A stretch of 64,000 nucleotides of DNA from Halobacterium hubeiense. GTDB lineage: Archaea > Halobacteriota > Halobacteria > Halobacteriales > Halobacteriaceae. The notes beneath the pieces were generated by a model. The model did not search any database. It was given only the letters and a program-made list of their open reading frames with translations, and was not told the origin of the DNA. The stretch covers positions 620,001 through 684,000 of the forward strand of contig NZ_LN831302.1 in NCBI RefSeq assembly GCF_001488575.1. Reading direction: 5' to 3'. Below are positions 1 to 8,466 of this stretch, in pieces (the stretch's first letter is position 1; each line of letters opens with the position of its first letter). Both the position numbers and the translations under genes were made by a program.

Positions 1-839
1 AACCCGCGGACGTACTCCACGAGAATCGTGCTGGCCGCGCCCAGCTCCGGGCGGATGTCCACGAAGTCGGCGTCCACGTCGTCGTTCGGCGGGTGGTGGT
101 CGACGACGATGTCCACGTCCGTCTCGGGGTCGAGCTGGTCGTTGACGCCGGGCGCGGAGTGGTCCACGAGCGCGATGGCGCCGAAGTCGAACTCCTCGCC
201 CGCGGTCACGTTCCGCACTTCGAGGTCGAGGAGGTTGACGAACGCGCGGTTCTCCTGGTGGGAGATCTCCCCGAAGTAACACGCCTCCGTTTCGACGCCG
301 AACTCCTCGGCGATGCGGGAGAGCCCGACCGCGGTCGCGATGGCGTCCGGGTCGGGGTTGTCGTGCATGAACACGCCCAGCGTCCCGTCGATGCCTTCGA
401 GCGTCGCCCGCAGCGCCTGCAGTTTCTCGCCGTCGTCGGCGGTCGCGACCGCCTCGACGTGGTCGAGCACCGCCGCGCCCGGGTCGACGACGCGGTCGGC
501 GACCGCGGCCAGCGCGTCGCGGTCCTCGGCGGTCGCCTCGAACCCGAGGTACGCCACGAGTTCGGCGTCCGGGTAGACCTCGCGGGCGGCCTCCGCGGCC
601 AGCCGGTTCGCGGCCGCGCCGTCGGTCGCCACCACGACCACGTCGACGTCGCGCTCCAGCCCGCTAATCTCGGCCGGGTCGGTGACGTCCCGGACCTCGG
701 CGGCGACCTTCTCGTTGCGCAGCGACTCCACGCGGCTCGCGTCGCCGTCCAGCACGAACAGCTCGCCGCGGCGCTGTGAGAGGTGCTCGACGACGGCGTG
801 GCCGGTCGTGCCGCAACCGAGCACGAGCCGAGAAACCAT
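1..839 (-). CDS. DHH-family phosphoesterase with N-terminal TrkA-like Rossmann domain (partial, 3' end outside window)
   Basis: About 279 residues are visible and the gene runs off the left edge. The N-terminus (MVSRLVLGCGTTGHAVVEHL) has a GxGxxG-type dinucleotide-binding fold like TrkA-N, spanning roughly residues 1-120. It is followed by a DHH phosphoesterase domain whose motif I reads HDNPDPDAIA (around residue 160), then a DHS motif and a DHHPP motif typical of motif III of the family. DHH proteins of this type are Mn-dependent exonucleases, oligoribonucleases or cyclic-dinucleotide phosphodiesterases; the TrkA-N plus DHH layout is frequent in haloarchaea, but its substrate is not known to me. 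It is transcribed in the same direction as nuoN, whose stop lies 58 bp upstream of this start, so it could be read from the nuo operon or on its own. Confidence 0.8.
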   Translation of the reverse strand, partial: MVSRLVLGCGTTGHAVVEHLSQRRGELFVLDGDASRVESLRNEKVAAEVRDVTDPAEISGLERDVDVVVVATDGAAANRLAAEAAREVYPDAELVAYLGFEATAEDRDALAAVADRVVDPGAAVLDHVEAVATADDGEKLQALRATLEGIDGTLGVFMHDNPDPDAIATAVGLSRIAEEFGVETEACYFGEISHQENRAFVNLLDLEVRNVTAGEEFDFGAIALVDHSAPGVNDQLDPETDVDIVVDHHPPNDDVDADFVDIRPELGAASTILVEYVRG

Positions 840-896
840 TCGTTGGCCCGTGATAACTTCCGAATCCGCTAAAAGGTACCGTTGTGCCCCGTTCGC

Positions 897-2381
897 TTAC
901 AGCGCGAACAGGACGTCGGCGGCGTGGACGGCGGTCTGCGCGACCGGGTCGAACGCCACCAGCAACACGACCGTCGCGACGGCGGCGGCGACGACGGCGG
1001 CGTACAGCCCCGTCGGCGTCCCGTCAAGCGAGAGGTCGTCGCTGGGGTCCTCGATCCAGATGGCTTTCACGACTCGCGAGTAGTAGAACAGCGACAGCGC
1101 GCTGTTGATGGCCGCGACGGCCGCGAGCCACGCGAAGCCAGCCTGCACCGTCCCCGCGAACAGCAGGTACTTCGAGAGGAAGCCGCCGCCGACCGGGAGG
1201 CCGGCGAGGCTGAACATGAACACGGTCATCGCGACGCACGCCACCGGAGCGCGGGTCGCGAGGCCGTTGTAGTCCTCGAACGTGCGGCCCACGTCCCAGT
1301 ACTCGACGAGCGCGACGAACAGGAACGCGCCCGTGTTCATGAAGCCGTAGACGAGCAGGTGGGTCATCGACGCGCCGAGCACCCACGAGTTCGCGTCCGC
1401 GGCGCCGCTCTGGAGCGCGGCCAGCCCCATCAGCACGTAGCCCGCGTGGCCGATCGAGGAGTACGCGAGCATCCGCTTGACTTCGTCTTGGGTGGCCGCC
1501 GCGAAGTTCCCGAGGGTCATCGTGACCACTGCGAGCGCGGCGAACAGGATCGACCAGTCGATGGCCACGGCGGACACGACGTCCAGCGGGAACGCGGTCG
1601 TGAACACGCGGAACGCGACCGCGAACCCGGCGGCCTTCGACGCCGACGAGAGGAACGCGCTAATCGGCGCGGGCGCGCCCTCGTAGGCCTCCGGCGCCCA
1701 GAAGTGGAACGGCACGGAGGCGGTCTTGTACGCGAAGCCGCCGGCGAGCATCAGGATGCCGAGCCCGAGCACGCCGCCGAACTGGTTGCCGGCGACCTCG
1801 GCGGCGATGTCGTCCAGCAGGAGCGTGCCCGTGGTGGCGTACACGAGACTGATGCCGTACGCCATCACCGCGGAGGACAGCGCGCCGATGAGGAAGTACT
1901 TCAGGCCGGCTTCGACGCTGCCGCGGTCGGTCTTCAGGAACGAGACGAGCGCGTACGACGGCAGGCTCGCCAGCTCCAGCGCGACGAACACGGTCACGAG
2001 GCTGTTGGCCGACGCCATCAGCGACATGCCGGTCGCCGCCAGCAACACCAGCGAGTAGTACTCGGAGACGTGGTCCTCGCCCTCGATGTAGTCGTAGCTG
2101 GCGACGACGACGAGCGTGGCGACGCTCGCGACGACGAACGCGAAGAACAGGCTCAACGCGTCCACGACGAGCGCGCCGTCGAACTGCACGAACCGGTAGT
2201 CGCCCGAGCCGGCCGAAAGGAACCACACCGCGGTCGCGGCGGCGGCGACGGTGCCGATGGCGCTCACCGACGCCAGCAGCCCGTTCTTCCGCGTGTCGGG
2301 CGCGACGATGTCGATGCCGAACAGCACGATGGCGGTCAGCCCGAGCAGAATCTGGGGCGTCAGCGGCGGCAGTTCCACCAT
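897..2381 (-). CDS. nuoN: NADH dehydrogenase-like complex subunit N
   Basis: Antiporter-like membrane subunit of the NDH-1-type respiratory complex, 494 residues with about 14 hydrophobic helices, the usual length for NuoN. The family motif KRMLAYSSIGHAGYVLMG lies around residues 295-312, and the conserved lysine-bearing helices of the proton channel family are present. It is the last gene of the nuo operon; its ATG shares one base with the nuoM stop (TGATG), so translation is probably coupled. It works in the cell membrane with NuoL and NuoM in proton (or sodium) pumping. Confidence 0.95.
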   Translation of the reverse strand: MVELPPLTPQILLGLTAIVLFGIDIVAPDTRKNGLLASVSAIGTVAAAATAVWFLSAGSGDYRFVQFDGALVVDALSLFFAFVVASVATLVVVASYDYIEGEDHVSEYYSLVLLAATGMSLMASANSLVTVFVALELASLPSYALVSFLKTDRGSVEAGLKYFLIGALSSAVMAYGISLVYATTGTLLLDDIAAEVAGNQFGGVLGLGILMLAGGFAYKTASVPFHFWAPEAYEGAPAPISAFLSSASKAAGFAVAFRVFTTAFPLDVVSAVAIDWSILFAALAVVTMTLGNFAAATQDEVKRMLAYSSIGHAGYVLMGLAALQSGAADANSWVLGASMTHLLVYGFMNTGAFLFVALVEYWDVGRTFEDYNGLATRAPVACVAMTVFMFSLAGLPVGGGFLSKYLLFAGTVQAGFAWLAAVAAINSALSLFYYSRVVKAIWIEDPSDDLSLDGTPTGLYAAVVAAAVATVVLLVAFDPVAQTAVHAADVLFAL

Positions 2382-3931
2382 CAGAGCTCACCCCCGGTGA
2401 GGAAGGCGGTTGCCTCCGGCAGCGAGTCCACCATCGGGTTGACCGCGTCCTGAATCATGCCATAGAACACCTCGGGCACCGTCCCGAGCACGACGACCAG
2501 CACCACCAGCACGACGATGGCGACCGCGTCGTGGGGCGCCGCGGGCACGATGTCGTAGTCCGTGTCCGCGCTGAACGGCCCGAAGAGGACGCGCTGCATC
2601 GCGAACAGCAGGTAGCCCGCGACGACGACGATGCCGAACATCGCCAGCGCCGTGAACAGCTGGGCGTACGGGAAGGTGGCGCTGAAGCCGCCGAGGAAGA
2701 TGAACAGCTCGCCGGCGAAGCCCGCCATCAGCGGCAGGCCCATGTAGCCGAACGCCGCGGCGACGAACACCGCGGCGGTCACCGGCATCTTGTCCGCGAT
2801 GCCGGAGAGGTCGCCGACCATGCGCGTGTGGGCGGCGTTGTAGATGACGCCGACGCACATGAACATCAGCCCCGAGATGAGGCCGTGGGCGACCATCTGG
2901 AAGGTCGCGCCGCCGAGCCCCCAGACGTTGTACGCCACGAGCCCGAGAAGCACGTACCCCATCGACGAGACGGAGGAGTACGCGACGATGCGCTTGAGGT
3001 CCTGCTGGGCGAGCGCGAGCATCGCGCCGTAAATCACCGACAGGACCGCCAACGCCGCGATGAGCACCGCGTAGTCGCGCGCGACGCCCGGCAGCAGCGT
3101 GAAGTTGAACCGCAGCAGCGCGTACGTCCCCATCTTCAGGAGCACCCCCGCCAGCATCACGGAGGCCGGCGTCGGGGCCTGCACGTGGGCGTCCGGCAGC
3201 CACGTGTGCAGCGGGACCATCGGGACCTTCACCGCGAACCCGATGAACATCGCGAAGAACGCGACGACCTTCAGCGTCTCCGCGCCGAGGCCGTACGTCG
3301 TCTGGAAGTTCCCGGCGTCGAGCGCGGCCGCGATGGCCGGCAGGTCCATCGTCTGGACCGGGAGCGCGAACACGAGCGCCACGAACCCGATGAACATCAG
3401 GAGGCTGGCGACGTTCGTGTACACGAAGAACTTGATGGCGGCGTACTTCCGCCGGGGGCCGCCCCAGATGCCGATGAGGAAGTACATCGGCACGAGCACG
3501 AACTCCCAGAACACGAACCACACGAAGAAGTCGAGCGCCGTGAACACGCCCAGGAGGCTCGCCAGCATGAACAGCATCAGCGAGTAGAACTGGCTCTGAC
3601 GCTCCTGAATCGGCGTCCACGCGCTCAGGATGGCCAGCGACGTCAGCAGCGTCGACAGCACGACCAGCGGCATGCTGATGCCGTCGAGGCCGACGTGCCA
3701 GTTGAGCGCGTACGGACCGACGCTGATCCACTTCGCGGTCGTCTCGAACGCCAGCGACCCGCTCTCGAAGAGCGCGTTGCCGCTGGCGTTGAACTGTGCG
3801 AACATCCAGAGACTCCCCGCGACGGGGAGCAGACTCAGGGCGAACGCCAGCTTGCCCGCCACCTTGTCGGGCGCGAGCATGACGGCGACCGCCGAAACCA
3901 ACGTGACGGCGATGAGTGCTTCAATCAACAT
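2381..3931 (-). CDS. nuoM: NADH dehydrogenase-like complex subunit M
   Basis: Second antiporter-like subunit of the complex, 516 residues and about 14 transmembrane segments. The strongly conserved block MVPLHTWLPDAHVQAPTPAS, with its HTWLPDAH signature, and the later KRIVAYSSVSSMGYVLLG block identify NuoM/NuoL-family proton-channel proteins, and the N-terminal QERQSQFYSLMLF segment is typical of NuoM. The start directly abuts the nuoL stop (no gap), and the stop overlaps the start of nuoN, so it is one link in a tight translational chain. Confidence 0.95.
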   Translation of the reverse strand: MLIEALIAVTLVSAVAVMLAPDKVAGKLAFALSLLPVAGSLWMFAQFNASGNALFESGSLAFETTAKWISVGPYALNWHVGLDGISMPLVVLSTLLTSLAILSAWTPIQERQSQFYSLMLFMLASLLGVFTALDFFVWFVFWEFVLVPMYFLIGIWGGPRRKYAAIKFFVYTNVASLLMFIGFVALVFALPVQTMDLPAIAAALDAGNFQTTYGLGAETLKVVAFFAMFIGFAVKVPMVPLHTWLPDAHVQAPTPASVMLAGVLLKMGTYALLRFNFTLLPGVARDYAVLIAALAVLSVIYGAMLALAQQDLKRIVAYSSVSSMGYVLLGLVAYNVWGLGGATFQMVAHGLISGLMFMCVGVIYNAAHTRMVGDLSGIADKMPVTAAVFVAAAFGYMGLPLMAGFAGELFIFLGGFSATFPYAQLFTALAMFGIVVVAGYLLFAMQRVLFGPFSADTDYDIVPAAPHDAVAIVVLVVLVVVLGTVPEVFYGMIQDAVNPMVDSLPEATAFLTGGEL

Positions 3932-6010
3932 TCAGAACCACCCCCCGAGGAGGCCGAAGGCCACCAGGAGGACGACCAGACTCAGCGTCAACAGGGCGGC
4001 GTAGTGCGTCACGAGGCCGTCCTGAATCCGCTTGATGCGGCTGCCGGCGAACAGGCTCACGCTGCTGACGCCGTTGACGACGCCGTCGACGATGCCCTGG
4101 TCGAAGGTGTCGGCGGCGCGGGCGAGCGGCAGCGTGACGCCCTCGGCGAGCCACACCTGGTACTCGTCCTGGTAGTAGTTGTTGTACAGTACGGTCTTGA
4201 CGCCGCCGAGCTTCTCGGTGTGCTCGGTCGGCGAGTCGACGTTGTACAGCACCCACGCGAGGCCGGCGCCGCCGAGCGCGAGCGCCAGCGAGACGGCGCC
4301 CGGAACGAGCGGGCCGATGTCCGCGGCGTGGTAGCCGGCGAAGTCCTCGAGCAGGTGGTGGTAGTGCTCGTAGCCGAGCGCGGCGAAGTCGCTGGCCTCC
4401 GGAATCACCAGCCACTGGTGGAGGAACTCGATGTGGCGGCCCGTGAGCTCCGCGACCGGCGTCATGTTCACGAGGCCGGTCGTCGCCGCCAGAATCCCGA
4501 GGACGACCAGCGGGAGCTTGACGTTCCAGCGGACGCCGTGGGGGTCGCGGGCGGTGTCGCTGCGGGCGTCGCCGTGGAAGGTGAGGAACACCATCCGGAA
4601 CGTGTAGAAGCCCGTGAAGAAGACCGCGAGCAGGCCCATCGCGTACGCGGCGAGCAGAATCGGGCTGTCGCCGGCGCCGTAGATGAGCGCCTCGTAGAGA
4701 ATCTCGTCCTTCGACCAGAAGCCGGAGAACGGCACGATGCCGGCCAGCGCGAGGCTGCCGGCGAGGAACGTGTAGTAGGTCACGGGCATCTTCTCCTTGA
4801 GGCCGCCCATGTCCCACATGTCCTCGTTGTGGTGCATCGCGATGATGACCGACCCGGCGCCGAGGAACAGCAGCGCCTTGAAGAACGCGTGGGTCATCAG
4901 GTGGAAGGTCGCGGCGATGTAGCCGCCGGTGCCGAGCCCGAGCATCATGTAGCCGTACTGGCTGATGGTGGAGTACGCCAGCACCTGCTTGAGCTCGTCC
5001 TTGACGACGCCCATCGACGCGGCGAACAGCGCGGTGAACCCGCCGACGAACGCGATAATCGCGAGGACGGTCGGGAGCAGCGCGTAGAAGCCGTACATGC
5101 GCGCGACGAGGTAGACGCCGGCCGCCACCATCGTCGCGGCGTGGATGAGCGCGGAGACGGGCGTCGGGCCCTCCATCGCGTCGGGGAGCCACGTGTGCAG
5201 CGGGAACTGCGCGGACTTGCCGACGACGCCGCCGAGCACGAGCAGGCCGAGAATCGCGAACCACGTCTGGGCCTTCATGCCGACGACGTCGAGGAACTGC
5301 GCGACGTGCTCGGGCATCGTGCCCTCGCCGCCCGCGGCCGCCAGCGCCTGCTCGGCGAGGTGCGGGAAGCTGTGGACGCCCTCGCCGACCGCGACGAACC
5401 GCGCGGTGCCGAACGTCGCGAGGATGCCGACGACGCCGATGAGGAAGAAGTAGTCCCCGAAGCGCGTCACGAGGAACGCCTTCTTCGCGGCGCTCGGCGG
5501 GCCGGGCTCCCGGAAGTGGAACCCGATGAGCAGGAACGAACAGAGGCCCACGAGCTCGAAGAACATGAACGCCATCAGGAGGTTGTCCGCGACGACGAAC
5601 GACAGCATCGAGAACGTGAACAGGCCGAGGCCGGCGTAGTACCGCGGGAGGCCAGTCTCGCCCTCGTCGTTCATGTACCCGAGGCTGAACACGTGCACGA
5701 GGACCGCGACCAGCGACACGATGACCAGCATCATCGCCGACAGCGGGTCGACGAGGACGCCGAAGTGGAGGCTGAACGTGTTCTGGCCGACGACCCACGT
5801 GTAGATGTCCTGTGCGTGGTAGCCGCCGCCGCTGACGGCGACGAACGCCCAGACGGACAACAGCAGCGACCCGGCGGTCGCGAGGATGCCGGGAATCGCG
5901 CCGCCCTTCGGCAGCAGCCGCGGCGCGAAGTGGCCGACGAGCAGTGCCACGAGGAAGGCGGCGAACGGTAGCAGCGGAATTGCCGGAGTGAGTTCAGTTG
6001 CGCCTACCAT
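3932..6010 (-). CDS. nuoL: NADH dehydrogenase-like complex subunit L
   Basis: Largest antiporter-like membrane subunit, 692 residues, the full length of a NuoL including the C-terminal region that forms the lateral helix in other complexes. FPLHTWLPDAMEGPTPVSAL (around residues 255-275) and KQVLAYSTISQYGYMMLG are family signatures. The C-terminal quarter (YNNYYQDEYQVWLAEG to the end) is the amphipathic/lateral-helix region. The gene starts 1 nt after nuoK and directly precedes nuoM. Membrane role: proton translocation driven by quinone reduction. Confidence 0.95.
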   Translation of the reverse strand: MVGATELTPAIPLLPFAAFLVALLVGHFAPRLLPKGGAIPGILATAGSLLLSVWAFVAVSGGGYHAQDIYTWVVGQNTFSLHFGVLVDPLSAMMLVIVSLVAVLVHVFSLGYMNDEGETGLPRYYAGLGLFTFSMLSFVVADNLLMAFMFFELVGLCSFLLIGFHFREPGPPSAAKKAFLVTRFGDYFFLIGVVGILATFGTARFVAVGEGVHSFPHLAEQALAAAGGEGTMPEHVAQFLDVVGMKAQTWFAILGLLVLGGVVGKSAQFPLHTWLPDAMEGPTPVSALIHAATMVAAGVYLVARMYGFYALLPTVLAIIAFVGGFTALFAASMGVVKDELKQVLAYSTISQYGYMMLGLGTGGYIAATFHLMTHAFFKALLFLGAGSVIIAMHHNEDMWDMGGLKEKMPVTYYTFLAGSLALAGIVPFSGFWSKDEILYEALIYGAGDSPILLAAYAMGLLAVFFTGFYTFRMVFLTFHGDARSDTARDPHGVRWNVKLPLVVLGILAATTGLVNMTPVAELTGRHIEFLHQWLVIPEASDFAALGYEHYHHLLEDFAGYHAADIGPLVPGAVSLALALGGAGLAWVLYNVDSPTEHTEKLGGVKTVLYNNYYQDEYQVWLAEGVTLPLARAADTFDQGIVDGVVNGVSSVSLFAGSRIKRIQDGLVTHYAALLTLSLVVLLVAFGLLGGWF

Positions 6011-6011
6011 C

Positions 6012-6317
6012 TTACCACCTCATCGTCGTCGCGTCGCGCACGTCGATGTCACCGAAGTTGCGGTACAACACGAGTACGATGCCGAGGCCGACGGCGACCT
6101 CCGCCGCGGCCAGCGCCATCACGAACAGGGCGAACACCTGCCCCGTGAGGTTCCCGTAGAAGTGCGAGAACGCCACGAGGTTGATGTTCGCGGAGTTCAG
6201 CATCAGCTCCACGCTGATGAGGAACATGAGCGCGTTCTCGCGCGTGAGCACGCCGAACACGCCCGTGCAGAACACGGCCGCGGACAACAGGAGGTAGTAC
6301 TCGACGGCGACGGCCAT
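6012..6317 (-). CDS. nuoK: NADH dehydrogenase-like complex subunit K
   Basis: Small three-helix membrane subunit of 101 residues, exactly the usual NuoK length. The motif ENALMFLISVELMLNSANIN contains the conserved intramembrane glutamates of the E-channel (ENALMFLISVELML). It lies between nuoJ2, with which it shares one base, and nuoL, from which it is separated by 1 nt. It helps form the proton path that links the quinone site to the antiporter subunits. Confidence 0.95.
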   Translation of the reverse strand: MAVAVEYYLLLSAAVFCTGVFGVLTRENALMFLISVELMLNSANINLVAFSHFYGNLTGQVFALFVMALAAAEVAVGLGIVLVLYRNFGDIDVRDATTMRW

Positions 6318-6631
6318 TACTCGCCGTCACCCCCTTCGTTGTCGCGGCTCGCGAGCAGCACCGACCCCTCCAGCGCGGCGTCCAACAGTAGCGCGACGAT
6401 GATGAACGCCGCGAGGAAGCTCTCGCTGGCGACCGTGTTCTCGGTCGCGACGTCCATCAGGCCCATCAGCGCGTAGCCGATGGTCGCCGTGACGTTCGCG
6501 TCGCCGGCGAAGCCGACCGCGCCCTCGAAGCCGGCGCCGAGGAACACGGCAGCGAGCACGGCGAACAGCGCCACCGCGACGATGCCCGTCACGAACGTCG
6601 ACGGGTCGCGCAGCCGTGGTCGCGTCGTCAT
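6317..6631 (-). CDS. nuoJ2: NADH dehydrogenase-like complex subunit J, second part
   Basis: A 104-residue membrane protein with two clear hydrophobic stretches (FVTGIVAVALFAVLAAVFLG and SFLAAFIIVALLLDAALEGS). It corresponds by position and size to the C-terminal half of bacterial NuoJ, which is split into two genes in haloarchaea. Its start overlaps the nuoJ1 stop in an ATGA arrangement. On sequence alone the match to NuoJ is weak; the assignment leans on the operon position between J1 and K. Confidence 0.85.
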   Translation of the reverse strand: MTTRPRLRDPSTFVTGIVAVALFAVLAAVFLGAGFEGAVGFAGDANVTATIGYALMGLMDVATENTVASESFLAAFIIVALLLDAALEGSVLLASRDNEGGDGE

Positions 6632-6897
6632 GCGTTAGTCACCTCTTCTGTACCTCCAGTTTGACGTGTGAGCATCACCGCGAACGTGATGAGGATGAGG
6701 ACGCCGCCGACGTAGACGAGAATCTGCATCGCGGCGACGAACTCCGCCTGTAGCATCACGTAGTGCACGGCGAAGCTCATCAGCGAGCCGCCGAGCAGCA
6801 GCGCGGAGTGCCACACGTCCCGCACCAGGACAGCGCCGAGACTGCACGCTACGGTGAGCAGCGCGAACAGCCCGAACGCGATTGTTTCGGTCGTCAT
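6628..6897 (-). CDS. nuoJ1: NADH dehydrogenase-like complex subunit J, first part
   Basis: An 89-residue membrane protein holding the best-conserved part of NuoJ: HYVMLQAEFVAAMQILVYVG followed by GVLILITFAVMLT, the helix 3 region with its pi-bulge in other complexes. I chose the ATG at 6897 because GGTGA lies 5 nt ahead of it; an in-frame GTG at 6906 would add three residues. The upstream gap to nuoI (about 58 nt) is the largest within the operon, and may hold an internal ribosome entry or processing site. The stop overlaps nuoJ2 (ATGA). Confidence 0.92.
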   Translation of the reverse strand: MTTETIAFGLFALLTVACSLGAVLVRDVWHSALLLGGSLMSFAVHYVMLQAEFVAAMQILVYVGGVLILITFAVMLTRQTGGTEEVTNA

Positions 6898-6955
6898 TTC
6901 AGTCACCTTGTGGTTCGCAAATACGCCCTTTGTAGGTTTCGAGACGGGCGCGGGC

Positions 6956-7417
6956 CTACTGGTAGTCGACCTCGCCTTCGCCTTCGCCGACCCACGCTCC
7001 CCGGTCGGGTTCGCGGGACGCCAGCGGGTCGAGGTCGTTGTACCACGGCACGTTCTTCAGCTGTTCCTTGTTGAACACGAGGTCGTGTTTCGTGTCCCCG
7101 GTGAACTCGAAGTTCTCCGTGAGGAGAATCGCGTCCACCGGACAGACCTCCTCGCAGAGCCGACAGTAGATGCACTGGCCGACGTGGAGGTTGTACTGCT
7201 CGCCGTTGCGCTGCTTGTCCGTCACGATCTGGATGGTGTCGTTCGGGCAGACGTTCTCGCACTGGCGACACCAGATGCAGCGTTCTTGGCTGAACTTGTG
7301 CACGCCGCGGAAGCGCGGACTGACTTCCGGCGCTTCCTCCGGGTACTCGACGGTGAACGTGTCACCGTCGAGGGCGTGTTTCATCGTCGTTGCCATCCCT
7401 TTGAGTAGTCCAATCAT
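6956..7417 (-). CDS. nuoI: NADH dehydrogenase-like complex subunit I (2x 4Fe-4S ferredoxin)
   Basis: The 153-residue peripheral subunit that carries clusters N6a and N6b. Two full CxxCxxCxxxCP motifs are visible: CIWCRQCENVCP with cysteines 47, 50, 53 and 57, and CIYCRLCEEVCP with cysteines 82, 85, 88 and 92. It passes electrons from the input side to NuoB. The start overlaps the nuoH stop by 4 nt. Because no NuoE/F/G genes exist nearby, NuoI may be the place where the electron donor (ferredoxin, F420H2 or another module) docks; that part is inference. Confidence 0.96.
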   Translation of the reverse strand: MIGLLKGMATTMKHALDGDTFTVEYPEEAPEVSPRFRGVHKFSQERCIWCRQCENVCPNDTIQIVTDKQRNGEQYNLHVGQCIYCRLCEEVCPVDAILLTENFEFTGDTKHDLVFNKEQLKNVPWYNDLDPLASREPDRGAWVGEGEGEVDYQ

Positions 7418-8466
7418 ATTCCGAGCACCCCGAGGATAACTGCGGTGAGCACGAGATTAGCAAAGGAGAGGACCAGCAGGCCCTTCCAGCCAATCTCGAT
7501 AATCTGGTCGATGCGCACGCGGGGGACCGCCGACCGGCACCACTGCGTGAACAGGAACACCGCCCAGATCTTGATGGTGAACCAGACGAACCCGGGGAGG
7601 AACGGTCCCGCCGGGCCGCCGAGGAACAGCGTCGCGATGATGGCGCCGCCGAGGAAGATGTGGACGAACTCGCCGAGGTAGAACAGCACGAAGTACACCG
7701 AGGAGTACTCGGTCTGGTAGCCACCGACGATTTCGGTCGGCGCTTCGGGCGTGTCGAAGGGGTTGCGGCCCACCTCCGCGAGGTTCGCCACCATGAACAG
7801 CACGAACGCGAACGGGTTGACGAACGCGAACCACGCCGGAATCCGGAGCCCGGCGATGGTCGTCAGTTCCGCGCTCTGGGCGGCGACGATTTCGCTCATC
7901 TGCAGCGACCCCGTGAACAGCACGACGGAGGCCGCGGTGACGACGAGCGGAATCTCGTAGGCGATGTTCTGTGCGACGGCCCGCAGGCCGCCGAGCAGGC
8001 TGTACTTGTTGTTCGACGCGTACCCGCCCATCAGGAGCCCGAGGCTCGCGATGGAGGCGACGGCGAACACGAACACCAGCCCCGTCTCGGGGTCGGCGAG
8101 GTGGATGCCGTTGCCCATCGGAATCACGGCGAAGCCGAGAATCGCCGAGCCCGCGAGCACGACCGGCGCGATGTCGTAGGCGGGCCGGTCGGAGCCCTCG
8201 GGGATGATGAGCTCCTTCGACAGCAGGCGGACCGCGTCGACGATGATGGTCCCCAGCCCCATCGGGCCGATGCGGTTGACGGAGACGCGGTCCGTGAACG
8301 CCGCGGTAATCTTCCGTTTCGCCCACGGGCCGGCGAACGCCGTCATCGTCAGCATGATGGTGCCGACGAGCGCCGCGCCGAGCAGCATCGACAACAGCTC
8401 CCCGGCGAAGCCGCCGATGCCGAGGATGTCGCTGATGGTGTCGGGGAGTGGCGTCGCCGTCGCCAT
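7414..8466 (-). CDS. nuoH: NADH dehydrogenase-like complex subunit H
   Basis: Membrane subunit of 350 residues and about 8 helices that forms the quinone chamber with NuoB and NuoCD. Characteristic blocks are RVSVNRIGPMG near residue 60, the loop EGSDRPAYDIAP, and GRNPFDTPEAPTEIVGGYQT, the NuoH signature around residues 230-255. It starts directly after nuoCD with no gap and overlaps nuoI by 4 nt. Confidence 0.96.
   Translation of the reverse strand: MATATPLPDTISDILGIGGFAGELLSMLLGAALVGTIMLTMTAFAGPWAKRKITAAFTDRVSVNRIGPMGLGTIIVDAVRLLSKELIIPEGSDRPAYDIAPVVLAGSAILGFAVIPMGNGIHLADPETGLVFVFAVASIASLGLLMGGYASNNKYSLLGGLRAVAQNIAYEIPLVVTAASVVLFTGSLQMSEIVAAQSAELTTIAGLRIPAWFAFVNPFAFVLFMVANLAEVGRNPFDTPEAPTEIVGGYQTEYSSVYFVLFYLGEFVHIFLGGAIIATLFLGGPAGPFLPGFVWFTIKIWAVFLFTQWCRSAVPRVRIDQIIEIGWKGLLVLSFANLVLTAVILGVLGI

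Noticed and set aside
882-2453. 523-codon plus-strand frame
   Set aside because: Antisense shadow of nuoN with the same composition bias; no family likeness.
2531-5971. Very long open frame of over 1100 codons on the plus strand
   Set aside because: It lies entirely antisense to nuoM and nuoL, has arginine/glutamate/histidine-rich nonsense composition and arises from high GC at third positions.
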